Source: Candidatus Aphodovivens avistercoris
GTDB lineage: Bacteria; Actinomycetota; Coriobacteriia; Coriobacteriales; Eggerthellaceae
Length of the DNA: 64,000 bases
Assembly: GCA_018710945.1 (NCBI GenBank)
Contig: DVIW01000038.1
Location: 124,001 to 188,000, forward strand
Direction: 5' to 3'
The notes under the pieces were generated by a model that was not told where the DNA came from, did not search any database, and saw nothing but the letters and a program-made list of their open reading frames with translations. Both the position numbers and the translations under genes were made by a program. Shown here one piece after another: positions 52,033 through 63,898 of this stretch (within the stretch, counting starts at the first letter, position 1; each line of letters opens with the position of its first letter).

Positions 52033-52169
52033 GCCGCGCCGCCGGGCCGCACAGCCCGCACGGCGCGCACGGAGCCGCCGCAGCCGCCGCCTTCGCCCCG
52101 CCCACGCGGGGCGCCGAAGAACGCCCGCGCGCCGCGCCCGTCGCGGAGCGCTTCGAGAAAGAGACCGCC

Positions 52170-53057
<888 letters not shown>

Positions 53058-53147
53058 CGCATCGCCGCACGCTGCCGCAGCCTGACGCCGGGCGGCGCGC
53101 GACGCATCCTCGCACCCTTCCGACCCCCTTCCGAGAAAGGACCTCTC

Positions 53148-53858
53148 ATGAAAGCCGCGTTCCTCTGCGAGTTCGCCACGATACGCAACATCCTCCTGCA
53201 ATGGATCGTCCTCTACCTCATCGTGGGCGTGGTGGTAGGCATCGCCATGCAAAGCTCGGTGGCGATGGTCGCCTGCGTAACGGCCATGACGCCGTTCCTC
53301 ACCGTGTTCACGCTGGCCGGCTACGACGCCACCGGCTGGGAGCGCTTCCGCGCCTGCCTACCTATCTCGCGCGGCGCCGTGGCGTTCGGCCGCTACGCGA
53401 TGGTGCTGCTGGTCACCGTCATCATGGCCGTGCTGGCCATCGCCGTGGCGCTGGTCCTGGCGCAGGTGGCGCCCGCCCTGCCGCTGGAAGCGGGCGCAGC
53501 GGAGAGCCTGCGCGCTGAGAGCGACCCGCTGATGCTCGCAAGCGCCGCGCTGGCCGGAGCCAGCATCATCCTGGTCATCACCGCGGTGATCCTGCCCTTC
53601 ATCCTGCGCTTCGGCATGACGAAGGCCATGCGCATCATCCCCATCGTCATGGTGCTGCTGTTCGTGATGGCCGTCCCGGTGCTGGGCGACATCTTCTCCA
53701 ACATGCAGGGCCTCACCTGGGTGAACGACCTGCTTGCGCTGCTCGACGACGAAGAGGGCCTGGCCGCGGGGATGGCTGCTGTCGCCGCCGTCGTGCTGGC
53801 GCTGTACGCGGCAAGCTGCGCCGTGGCCGCGCGCCTCTACCGCGGCAAGGAGCTGTAA
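53148..53858 (+). CDS. ABC-2 type permease
   Basis: 236 residues with six hydrophobic segments, starting AAFLCEFATIRNILLQWIVL and ending in a short basic tail. The family start-stop pattern and its place 90 bp after the ATPase gene mark it as the membrane half of the transporter; one copy would have to dimerise. The ATG at 53148 has GAAAGGA. Region 53859-53989 carries a candidate -10 TATACT (53946-53951) for the next gene. Confidence 0.85.
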   Translation: MKAAFLCEFATIRNILLQWIVLYLIVGVVVGIAMQSSVAMVACVTAMTPFLTVFTLAGYDATGWERFRACLPISRGAVAFGRYAMVLLVTVIMAVLAIAVALVLAQVAPALPLEAGAAESLRAESDPLMLASAALAGASIILVITAVILPFILRFGMTKAMRIIPIVMVLLFVMAVPVLGDIFSNMQGLTWVNDLLALLDDEEGLAAGMAAVAAVVLALYAASCAVAARLYRGKEL

Positions 53859-53989
53859 CCGCTGCGGGGCGGGCCGCACGCCGCAGCGGCGGACGGCCCG
53901 CCCCAGGCTTTACCTCCGCTTGACCCTTCCGCCGCCGCGCCTGCCTATACTGATACAGCAGGAACCGAAAGAGCGGAAGGAGGGTGACC

Positions 53990-54529
53990 GTGGATTTCCC
54001 CAGCCATCCCACCGCGGACGAGACGCGCTACGCCAGCGACCTTCTGCACGGCAAGCGGAACAAGGACCTGATCGTCATCGCGGCGTCCGCCATCGTGGGC
54101 TTCGTCTGCGGCATCGTGATCGGCTTCGCGGGCAGCGCCGCCAACGAAGAGGCGCCCGACCTGGCGCTCATCCTCTCCTGCGCGGCCCTGTGCGCTTTCG
54201 CGTTCGCCATCATCACGGGGCTCATGCTGGCCAGCCTGCGCACCATCGTCGCCATCTGCACGGTGTGGATGCCGGCGCGCGTCATCGTCGGCGTCGTGTG
54301 CGCTCTGGAGCTTCTCAACGTCGGCCGCGCGCTGTCGTTCTGGCTGCTGGACCCGTCGCGCATCCTCATAGGCCTGATCACCGGCGCGCTTGGCCTCATG
54401 TTCGGCATCCTGTTCCTCACGCTTGGGCTGCGCATCCTGTTCGGCATCTACGGTATGGTGACCGGCAAGGATGACGAAGCGCTCACCGCCCAGGCCATCG
54501 CCGCCGACAAGCCCCGCAAGCAGCGCTGA
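53990..54529 (+). CDS. membrane protein of unknown function, about five helices
   Basis: 179 residues: a soluble start (DFPSHPTADETRYASDL) and then five hydrophobic segments, with a short polar tail. A GTG at 53990 is preferred because AAGGAGG ends six bases before it; a GTG at 53984 touches the same site. No family is recognised. The gene follows the ABC operon on the same strand but seems to have its own promoter. Confidence 0.7.
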   Translation: MDFPSHPTADETRYASDLLHGKRNKDLIVIAASAIVGFVCGIVIGFAGSAANEEAPDLALILSCAALCAFAFAIITGLMLASLRTIVAICTVWMPARVIVGVVCALELLNVGRALSFWLLDPSRILIGLITGALGLMFGILFLTLGLRILFGIYGMVTGKDDEALTAQAIAADKPRKQR

Positions 54530-54651
54530 CGGAGACGGAACGCTTCGCAGCCGGAGGGGGGGCACCCGCCCGCCGCTGCCGGCTTGTGGGGTTCTGAAAG
54601 CCTTCCCCGCCGCAACGCCTAAGCAGGCAGGGCTTTTGCTACGATGCCGTC

Positions 54652-55713
54652 ATGGACAGACGAGGAAACACCGGCAACCGGCCGCGCACGCGCACCGCCT
54701 CGGCGCAGCGACGCGGTGCGGCGCGCAGCGGAAGCCCCGCCCCCGCGCGTTCGCCGCAGCGCGCGGCCAGCCCGCGCGGCCGCTCCGCGTCGGCGCGTCC
54801 GCGCCCTGCCGATCCCCGGTGCCCGCGCACCGGCGGCGCATCCGCCTCACGCCGCACCGCCGCACCGCGCGCTGAACGCCGCGTGCCCGTCACCCTCATC
54901 GCGTTCGCCGCCACGCTGGCCGTGCTGGCGGCGGCCGCCTTCTTTGCCCTCTCCACCTGCACGAAACCCCTCGCCCAGCAGGAGCGCACGCCCTACCAGA
55001 GCCCCTACGCATGGGAGAACCTCGACTGGAGCAGCGGACGGCCCGTGTACTACCAGAACGGGCAAGCCGCCTCGCGCATCGGCGTGGACGTGTCCAGCCA
55101 CCAGGGATGGATCGACTGGAGCGCCGTCGCCGCCGACGGCATCGACTTCGCCATCGTGCGCGCCGGCAACCGCGGCTACACCGAGGGCGCGCTGTCGGCC
55201 GACGAGTACTTCGACTACAACCTGGACGGCGCATCCGCTGCCGGGCTCGACGTGGGCGTCTACTTCTTCTCCCAAGCGCTGAACGAAGACGAGGCGCGTG
55301 AAGAGGCGCGATTCGTGGTGGAGCTGCTTGCCGAGCGCGAGCTGCAGCTGCCCGTGGCGTTCGACCACGAGCCCATCACCTCCGGCGCCCAGGGGCGCGC
55401 CGACCACGTGACCGGCGACCAGCTGGCCGCCTGCGCCCGCGCGTTCTGCGAAACCGTGGAGGCTGCCGGCTACGACGCCCTGGTGTACGGGAACGCGTCG
55501 GATTTGGCGCGCTTCACCGCCCTGGACGGCAGCGCCCAGGCGGCAGGCGAGCTGTCCGACCTTCTGGGCGGCCGCCCCGTCTGGCTGGCGGAATACGACG
55601 TGGCGGCGCCCACCGCCGCGCTGGACTTCGCGCTGTGGCAGTACACGAGCACCGGGCAGGTGGCCGGCATCGACACCAACGTCGACCTGAACATCCTTCT
55701 GCCCGCAGCATAG
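54652..55713 (+). CDS. membrane-anchored GH25 lysozyme-like protein
   Basis: 353 residues: a cytoplasmic Arg/Ser/Pro/Ala-rich tail of about 76 residues, one membrane helix (79-101), then a GH25 muramidase domain (143-350). Catalytic candidates are Asp146 in IGVDVSSHQG and Asp238/Glu240 in AFDHEP. The enzyme would cleave peptidoglycan outside the membrane. The ATG at 54652 has no ribosome-binding site, but a TACGAT -10 box (54640-54645) ends six bases before it, which suggests a leaderless transcript. An internal start nearer the helix is possible. Confidence 0.85.
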   Translation: MDRRGNTGNRPRTRTASAQRRGAARSGSPAPARSPQRAASPRGRSASARPRPADPRCPRTGGASASRRTAAPRAERRVPVTLIAFAATLAVLAAAAFFALSTCTKPLAQQERTPYQSPYAWENLDWSSGRPVYYQNGQAASRIGVDVSSHQGWIDWSAVAADGIDFAIVRAGNRGYTEGALSADEYFDYNLDGASAAGLDVGVYFFSQALNEDEAREEARFVVELLAERELQLPVAFDHEPITSGAQGRADHVTGDQLAACARAFCETVEAAGYDALVYGNASDLARFTALDGSAQAAGELSDLLGGRPVWLAEYDVAAPTAALDFALWQYTSTGQVAGIDTNVDLNILLPAA

Positions 55714-55878
55714 CGGAAGCCGCACCCGGTTGCGCGCCCCGCGACCGCTTCCCCGCAACCGTCCCTGCGACCACCCCGCCACAACCGCGCGGCAGCCCCA
55801 GCCGCGCGGTTGCGCGCCCCAAGACGCTTTGGTAGCATAACGGCGTTTGACCTCATTCGACGCACCCAGGAGAACCCC

Positions 55879-57150
55879 GTGGCAGATTCCCCCTCCCCCG
55901 TTTCCGCGAACGCGGATGCGCCCGTAAGCGCCGCCGGCCGGCCGCTGGCGAAGAACTGGCTCGCCGTCATCGCCACCATCTGGACCGGGCAGGCCGTGTC
56001 CATGGTCACCAGCTACGCGGCGGGCTACGCCGCCATCTGGTACGTCACCGAAACCACCGGCAGCGCGCTGGCGCTTTCGCTCATGACCATCTTCGCCATG
56101 CTGCCCACGGGGCTTCTGTCCCCCTTCGGCGGCGTCATCGCCGACCGCTTCAACCGCAAGACGGTGATGATCGCCGCCGACCTGGGCGTGGGCGTCGTAT
56201 CGTTGGGCCTGGGCCTGCTCATCCTCGCGGGCGACGCGTCCTTCGCCCTCATCGCGCTGTTCGCCGCCGCGCGCAGCATCGGGCAGGCGTTCCACAGCCC
56301 CGCGATGATGGCGACACTGCCGCTGCTCGTGCCCGACAAGCACCTCATGCGCATCAACACGCTCGACCAGCTGCTCATGTCGGTCGTCTCCATCGGCGCG
56401 CCCGCGTTCGGCATCCTGCTGTACACGACCATCGGGTTCCATTCCGTCATGTTCCTCGACTTCGCCGGCGCGCTGGCCGCCGTGGCGGGGCTTGCCCTGG
56501 CGAAGATCCCCACCGTGCGCGACGAGGAAGCCGCCAACCAGCACGTGCTGGCGAACCTGCACGACGGCTGGCGCGCGCTTGCCGCCAAGCGCGGCCTTTT
56601 GATGGTGATGGCGGCGGTAACGCTGGGCACGATGGTCTTCTCGCCGCTGTCGGCGGTGTACCCGCTGATGACCTACAGCTACTTCGGCGGCGACGGATTC
56701 ATGGCGTCAATCACGGAGGCCGCCTGGGGCATCGGCATGATCGTGGGATCGGGCATCATCATGGCCTGGGGCGGCGGCAAGCGCCTCGCGCTGCTGATGG
56801 TCGTCGCGTGCGCCCTCACAGGGGTCATCACCGTCGCCTGCGGGCTTTTGCCGCCCGACGCGTTCCCTGTCTTCGCCGTGCTGTGCGGCCTGATGGCCAT
56901 CCCCTGCTCGTGGTTCAACGCGCCCACGATGACGCTGGCGCAGCGCAACATCCCCGAAGAGAAGCTCGGGCGCGTGATGGGGCTGATGACCGCCGGGTTC
57001 GGCCTGGCCTCGCCCATCGGCGTGGCGCTGGGCGGCGCGCTGGCCGAGGGCATCGGCGTGGCCCCGTTCTTCGTGGTGGACGGCGCGCTGTGCATCGTGC
57101 TGGCCGCCGTGATGTACCTGCCCCGCGATATCCGCGCACTGGACAAGTAG
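55879..57150 (+). CDS. MFS exporter (DHA3/EntS-like)
   Basis: 423 residues, about twelve helices. The loop between helices 2 and 3 reads GGVIADRFNRKTVMIAADLG, typical of macrolide-efflux/EntS-type exporters. The start is GTG at 55879 behind CAGGAGA; the 23 codons upstream lack a start with a ribosome-binding site. It stands alone, convergent with uvrB. The exported compound is unknown. Confidence 0.87.
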   Translation: MADSPSPVSANADAPVSAAGRPLAKNWLAVIATIWTGQAVSMVTSYAAGYAAIWYVTETTGSALALSLMTIFAMLPTGLLSPFGGVIADRFNRKTVMIAADLGVGVVSLGLGLLILAGDASFALIALFAAARSIGQAFHSPAMMATLPLLVPDKHLMRINTLDQLLMSVVSIGAPAFGILLYTTIGFHSVMFLDFAGALAAVAGLALAKIPTVRDEEAANQHVLANLHDGWRALAAKRGLLMVMAAVTLGTMVFSPLSAVYPLMTYSYFGGDGFMASITEAAWGIGMIVGSGIIMAWGGGKRLALLMVVACALTGVITVACGLLPPDAFPVFAVLCGLMAIPCSWFNAPTMTLAQRNIPEEKLGRVMGLMTAGFGLASPIGVALGGALAEGIGVAPFFVVDGALCIVLAAVMYLPRDIRALDK

Positions 57151-57192
57151 GCGAAAGAGAAGGCGACGGGGCTGCGCGGGACGAGCGAGCCA

Positions 57193-57203
57193 CCCCCCCC
57201 CCC
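57193..57203. repeat. run of eleven C
   Basis: Homopolymer in the 108-bp gap between the convergent MFS and uvrB genes. It lies outside both coding regions, so slippage would not change a protein. Confidence 0.9.
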
Positions 57204-57258
57204 GCTGCCCGCCGACTGCCGCAAGTCCGCCGCCTTCGCGAGCGGCCGCTTCCGCGCG

Positions 57259-59409
<2,151 letters not shown>

Positions 59410-59427
59410 AGGGCGCCTCCTTCTCCT

Positions 59428-60435
59428 TTAGTCCTCGGGCAGCCGGTCGCAGTTGATGACCTGGTAGAACAGCTGCGCCAGCCGACCCGGGTCGCTGGTT
59501 TGGCCCAGCGCCCACATGGTCTTGGCCACCAGCGCCTCGGTGGACATGTCGCCGCCGCGCAGGATGCCGGGGTGCTCCAGGTAGTCGCGCCCCACCTCGT
59601 ACACGCCCAGGTCAAGCCCCTCTTCGGGCACCTGCGTGGTCAGCACCAGCGTGCGGCCGGCGTCCACCCAGTCGAAGATGGCGCGCTTGTACGAGCCGTT
59701 GTCGTACTCCGGGATGCCGCCGATGCCGAACGTCTCCATGATCACGGCGTCGTAGCTGCCCGCCAGCACATCGAAGATGCCGGGGTCCATCTCCGGCGTG
59801 AGCTTCAGCACGAACACGCGCTCGTTCAGCGCGTCGGAGAAGCGCACGCCGCCCGAGCCCGCCGGGGCCGGCATGCCCGCGCGGACGATGCGCTTGTTGC
59901 GCACGAGCGCCACTGCAGGGAAGTTCAGGCTGATGAAGGCGTTGTCGCTCATGGTGCGCTGCTTGCGGGCGCGCGTGCCGGCAATCACCTGGCCGCCGAA
60001 CACCACGCACACGTCGCGCGAGGCGTCGTCGCAGGCGTACAGCATGCTCTGGTACAGGTTCACCTTCGCGTCGGTGAAGGGGTTGGCCATGGGCCGCTGC
60101 GAACCGGTGAGCACGATGGGCTTCGGGCTGCCTTGGATCAGGTACGACAGCGCGGCGGCCGTGTAGGCCATCGTGTCGGTGCCGTGCAGCACCACGAAAC
60201 CGTCGTAGGCGTCGTAGCGCTGGCGGATGGCCTCGGCGATGCGCAGCCAGTCGCGCGGGCGCATGTTGGTGCTGTCGATGTTCATGGGCTGCACGATGTC
60301 GAAGTCGCACAGCCCCGCGATCTCGGGAACGTAGCCGGTCAGCTCCTCGCCGGTCAGCGCCGGCGCCAACCCGCGGCCGTCCTCCATGGAAGCGATGGTG
60401 CCCCCCGTCGCCACGATGAGGATGTTCTTGCGCAC
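59428..60435 (-). CDS. L-asparaginase (type I-like, cytoplasmic)
   Basis: 335 residues. The two conserved threonine sites are VATGGTIAS (Thr13) and LHGTDTMAYT (Thr86-Asp87), with the Lys in FTDAKVNLYQSM. It hydrolyses asparagine to aspartate and ammonia. No signal peptide. The start is GTG at 60435; GGGGG lies about 10 bases upstream. It is 18 bp in front of uvrB, so the two may be co-transcribed, without a clear functional link. Confidence 0.92.
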   Translation of the reverse strand: MRKNILIVATGGTIASMEDGRGLAPALTGEELTGYVPEIAGLCDFDIVQPMNIDSTNMRPRDWLRIAEAIRQRYDAYDGFVVLHGTDTMAYTAAALSYLIQGSPKPIVLTGSQRPMANPFTDAKVNLYQSMLYACDDASRDVCVVFGGQVIAGTRARKQRTMSDNAFISLNFPAVALVRNKRIVRAGMPAPAGSGGVRFSDALNERVFVLKLTPEMDPGIFDVLAGSYDAVIMETFGIGGIPEYDNGSYKRAIFDWVDAGRTLVLTTQVPEEGLDLGVYEVGRDYLEHPGILRGGDMSTEALVAKTMWALGQTSDPGRLAQLFYQVINCDRLPED

Positions 60436-60903
60436 GTCCGTTCAACCCCCTTCGTTCGTCGGCTTCAAACGATAGCGCATGTTCGCCGAAGCAGAGCCAC
60501 CGGGACGAAATCGGGGGAAAGAAACACGTTGGGGGAGCGGGAGAGCGCGGGCGCTGCATGACGGGCGCTTGGAAGCGCGGAGACGCGAGCGCGACAGGAA
60601 AACGGAAGGCAAAGCGGACAGAAGGCTGAAGCGCAGCGGCAACGGGAGACAGACGGACGCACGCGGCAAAAGAGTGCGGCAGATGCGGCAGATGCGGCAC
60701 GGTGAACAAGCGCGCGAACATGGCAGCCATCGACTACACGCCTCCCCAAACGCGCTGCAGCGCCAACCCGCCGCCTCGCAGCGCAGCTGCCGCCCCTTCC
60801 CCAAACGCAAAAGAGCCGCCGGCAGCAGCCAGCGGCCCCATCCTCCTTGCCCAAGTCCCCGAACGCGCCGAGCACCTCCGACGCGTCAAGCGCCCGCAGC
60901 GCG
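60436..60903. other. intergenic region
   Basis: No gene seen in these 468 bases. It includes the coaE terminator (60815-60836) and GA-rich sequence (60490-60700) with CGGCAGATGCGGCAGATGCGG short repeats at about 60675. It should also contain the asparaginase promoter; none is clear. Confidence 0.4.
60815..60836 (-). terminator. terminator of the ackA-mnmA-coaE operon
   Basis: Stem GCCGC-GG / CC-GCGGC with one mismatched pair and a 6-nt loop, followed by CTCTTTTGCG on the minus strand, about 70 nt after the coaE stop. Confidence 0.65.
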
Positions 60904-61515
60904 CTACCCCAGCTTGAACTCGCGCGCCTTGTAGCCGCGCCACCACGAAACCACCTGGTTACGCAGCTCTTCGGGGGTGTCGTCGTTGTTGAACACCACG
61001 TCGGCTTCCTCGAGGCGCACCGCGTCGGTGATCTGACGGGCAATGCGGCGGCGCACGTCATCCTCGTCCCAGCCGGCCGCCACGGCGCGCGCCACACGCG
61101 TCTCCAGCTTCGCCAGAACGGCTATCACCACGTCGGCGCTGTTCATGAAGCCGATCTCGCGGTTCTTGAACACGGAGTACTCCACCACCACGGCCTCGTG
61201 GCCCTCGGCCTCCAGCTTGTCGACGATTTGCATGTAGGTGTCCTCGATGCGCGGCAACGTGATGCGGTTGAGCATGCGCGTGTCGTAAGGGGTAAGGAAG
61301 GCTTTCGCCGCCAGCGCGCGGCGGTTCACTTCGCCGTCTTCGCCGAACACGTCATCGCCGAACGCCTCGCGCAGCTCCTCCTTCACGATGCCCCACTTCA
61401 AAACGTCGTGCCCCACCACGTCCAGGTCGATGAAGGGCAGGCCCTCGTCCACGAGCGCTTTGCGCGCCGTCGATTTGCCGGCGCCCATGCCGCCGATGAT
61501 GAACAGCTTCTTCAT
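60904..61515 (-). CDS. coaE: dephospho-CoA kinase
   Basis: 203 residues. P-loop GGMGAGKS at 8-15, then DLDVVGHDVLKWG and the lid/C-terminal pattern with NADVVIAVLA-like NSADVVIAVLA. It phosphorylates dephospho-CoA to CoA, the last step of CoA synthesis. The ATG at 61515 overlaps the mnmA stop (ATGA) and has GGAGG within mnmA. Although the frame stays open far upstream, the P-loop fixes the start. A CoA-making gene fits a genome rich in CoA-dependent pathways. Confidence 0.93.
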   Translation of the reverse strand: MKKLFIIGGMGAGKSTARKALVDEGLPFIDLDVVGHDVLKWGIVKEELREAFGDDVFGEDGEVNRRALAAKAFLTPYDTRMLNRITLPRIEDTYMQIVDKLEAEGHEAVVVEYSVFKNREIGFMNSADVVIAVLAKLETRVARAVAAGWDEDDVRRRIARQITDAVRLEEADVVFNNDDTPEELRNQVVSWWRGYKAREFKLG

Positions 61516-62624
61516 GCCCGCATTACCTCCTCGATCATGCCGCCGCCCAAGACGGTGGCACCCTGGTAGAACACCGCGTACTGGCCAGGCGCCGTGGCTG
61601 GCTGCACGCCGACCAGCGCAACCTCCACGTCCTGCGCACCGCCTCCGTCCGCCTGCGGCGAGAAGGGGCGCTTCGGTGTAATGATACACGCAACCGGCTC
61701 GCTGCGGTACCGGAGTTTCACCGCAGCCTCCAACGGGCCGTCCAACTGCGCGAACGCCTGCCAGTTCACTGCCGCCACTCGCACCGCGCCGATGCGCGCC
61801 TGCGCGGCTGTCCCCACCACCAGCTCGCGCGTCCCGACGCGCTTCTCCACCACGTAGTACGGCTCGGGGCCCGCCACGCCGATGCCCTTGCGCTGCCCCA
61901 CCGTGAAGCCGGAAAGCCCCACGTGCCGACCCAGCACGCGCCCGTCCGCGTCCACGATGTCGCCCGGCTCGTCCGCCACCCCGCGCGCCGCCAGAAAGTC
62001 GCGGTAGTCGCCGTCGATGAAGCAGATGTCCTGGCTTTCGGGCTTGTCGGCCACCGCCAGACCCAGCTCGTGCGCCATCACGCGCGCCTCGGCCTTCGTC
62101 AGCCCGCCCAGCGGCAGCACGAGCCGCGCCAGCTGCTCCTGGGAAAGCAGCGCCAGCATGTAGCTTTGGTCCTTGCGCGCGTCCAGCCCCGTCTTCACCA
62201 CGAAGCGCCCGTTCGCGGAAAGCTGCGCAATGCGTGCGTAGTGCCCGGTGGCAACCCGGTCGCAGCCCATCTGCTCGGCCACTTCCATCAGAGCGGGCAG
62301 CTTGCAGGCAGCGTTGCAGCCCACGCACGGGCTGGGGGTCAGCCCGCACGCGTAGGAGCGCGCGAACGGCGCCATCACCTGCTGCTCGAACAGCACCGCG
62401 CAGTCCGCCTCCACATGGCAGATGCCCAGCTGCTCGCACACCGCCATCGCGTCGCGGGCCGCCGCATGCGACGCCTCGTCGTCGCAGAACAGGCAAGTGA
62501 CGCCCACCACCTCGTACCCCGCGCGCAGGAGCACCGCAGCAGCCACCGCACTGTCCACGCCGCCGCTCATCCCCAAGGCCACGCGGCCCAGCCCGCGCGC
62601 GGCGCCGTCCTCGAATCCCGCCAT
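61512..62624 (-). CDS. mnmA: tRNA-specific 2-thiouridylase MnmA
   Basis: 370 residues. The PP-loop SGGVDS is at 20-25; the two catalytic cysteines are Cys100 (PSPCVGCN) and Cys201 (ESQDICF). It thiolates U34 of Lys, Glu and Gln tRNAs using ATP and a sulphur relay. The ATG at 62624 has GGGGGC and lies 10 bp after the ackA stop; its own stop overlaps coaE. The operon ackA-mnmA-coaE mixes energy, tRNA and cofactor functions. Confidence 0.95.
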   Translation of the reverse strand: MAGFEDGAARGLGRVALGMSGGVDSAVAAAVLLRAGYEVVGVTCLFCDDEASHAAARDAMAVCEQLGICHVEADCAVLFEQQVMAPFARSYACGLTPSPCVGCNAACKLPALMEVAEQMGCDRVATGHYARIAQLSANGRFVVKTGLDARKDQSYMLALLSQEQLARLVLPLGGLTKAEARVMAHELGLAVADKPESQDICFIDGDYRDFLAARGVADEPGDIVDADGRVLGRHVGLSGFTVGQRKGIGVAGPEPYYVVEKRVGTRELVVGTAAQARIGAVRVAAVNWQAFAQLDGPLEAAVKLRYRSEPVACIITPKRPFSPQADGGGAQDVEVALVGVQPATAPGQYAVFYQGATVLGGGMIEEVMRA

Positions 62625-62634
62625 CCGACGCCCC

Positions 62635-63846
62635 CTACTGCGCGCCGACCAGGTTGGCCGTCTCGCGCGCGATGCGAATCTCCTCGTCGGCCGTCACCAC
62701 GCATATCTTGATGGGGCTGTCATCGATGCTGATGATGCGGTTCATGCCGATGGCGCCCTCCACCTGGTTGCGCTCCTTGTCCAGAATCATGCCCATGTGC
62801 GCCAGCCCGGCGAAGATGAGCTCACGCAGCTCGGCGGAGTTCTCGCCGATGCCCGCGGTCATCACCACGGCATCGGTGCGGGTCATGGCTGCGTAGAAGC
62901 CGCCGATGGCCTTCTGCACGCGGTACACGTACATGTCGATGGCCAGCTTCGCGCGCTCGTCGCCGTCGGCGGCCAGCGCCAGCACGTCGCGCATGTCGGC
63001 GCTCTCGCCCGTCACGCCCAGAATGCCGCTCTCGCGGTTCAGGATGGCGTCCATCTCGTCGAAGGTGCGCCCCTCGCGCCGCATGATGTAGGTGATGATG
63101 GCCGGGTCGATGCTGCCGGAGCGCGTGCCCATCATCAGCCCCTCCAGCGGCGTGAACCCCATCGTGGTGTCGATGGACTTGCCATGGTTCACCGCCGTGA
63201 TGGAGCCGCCGTTGCCCAAATGGCAGGTGATGAGTCCCAGGTCGCGCAGCGGTCGTCCCAGAAGGTTCGCCGCCTGCTGCGCCGCATAGCGGTGGCTTGT
63301 GCCGTGCGCCCCGTAGCGGCGGATGCGGTACTGCTCGTAGTAACGCATGGGCAGCGGGTAAAGGTAGGCCTTCGGCGGCATGGTGGCGTGGAAGGCGGTG
63401 TCAAACACGGCCACCTGCGGCGTGTTCGGAAGCAGCTCGTGCAGCATGTCGATGCAAGCGTCGGCCGCAGGGTTGTGCAACGGGGCCAGCTCCTCGCATT
63501 TCTGCAGGTTCTCGCGCGCTTCGGCGTCGATGATCACCGATTTCGAGAAGAACTCGCCGCCCGCCACGATGCGGTTGCCGATGGCTCCGATGCCCTCCAG
63601 CCCGTCGATGGGCGACGCCGGATCGTCCGCCAGCACCTCCAGCAGCCTGCGCAAACACTCCGCCACCGACTTCCCGGCCACATTGCAGCGCACCGCGTCG
63701 AAGTCGGGGGCGAACGACACCTTCATCGACGCGTCGGGCGCGCCCACCTTCTCGGCAAGGCAGCGCATGAGGGTCAGCTTGCCGTCGGTTTCTATCAGCT
63801 GGCTTTTCAGCGACGAGCTTCCCGCGTTCACCACCAGAACAAGCAT
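62635..63846 (-). CDS. ackA: acetate kinase
   Basis: 403 residues, standard AckA length. N-terminal VVNAGSSSLKSQL, central ITCHLGNGGSITAVNHGKS and C-terminal TAGIGENSAELRE are visible. It makes ATP and acetate from acetyl phosphate (or propionate from propionyl phosphate). The ATG at 63846 has GGGAGGGG. It is the first gene of the operon with mnmA and coaE. The matching phosphotransacylase candidate is far away at 16545. Confidence 0.96.
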   Translation of the reverse strand: MLVLVVNAGSSSLKSQLIETDGKLTLMRCLAEKVGAPDASMKVSFAPDFDAVRCNVAGKSVAECLRRLLEVLADDPASPIDGLEGIGAIGNRIVAGGEFFSKSVIIDAEARENLQKCEELAPLHNPAADACIDMLHELLPNTPQVAVFDTAFHATMPPKAYLYPLPMRYYEQYRIRRYGAHGTSHRYAAQQAANLLGRPLRDLGLITCHLGNGGSITAVNHGKSIDTTMGFTPLEGLMMGTRSGSIDPAIITYIMRREGRTFDEMDAILNRESGILGVTGESADMRDVLALAADGDERAKLAIDMYVYRVQKAIGGFYAAMTRTDAVVMTAGIGENSAELRELIFAGLAHMGMILDKERNQVEGAIGMNRIISIDDSPIKICVVTADEEIRIARETANLVGAQ

Positions 63847-63892
63847 GGCGCCCCTCCCTTTCCCCGCGCCGAGCGCGGTGTTCGAAGGCTTT

Positions 63893-63898
63893 ATTGTA
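63893..63898 (-). promoter_or_regulatory. -10 box of the ackA operon
   Basis: TACAAT on the minus strand, 47 bp before the ATG at 63846, in AAGCCTTCGAA-flanked sequence. The -35 is weak. Nothing else is recognisable up to the window end. Confidence 0.5.

Noticed and set aside
57193-57203. Phase-variation tract (eleven C)
   Set aside because: Lies between convergent genes, outside coding sequence and promoters, so slippage has no obvious effect.
60904-62496. One 530-residue protein joining an unknown N-terminus to CoaE
   Set aside because: The N-terminal 327 residues are the wrong frame of mnmA; CoaE has its own ATG and GGAGG at 61515.
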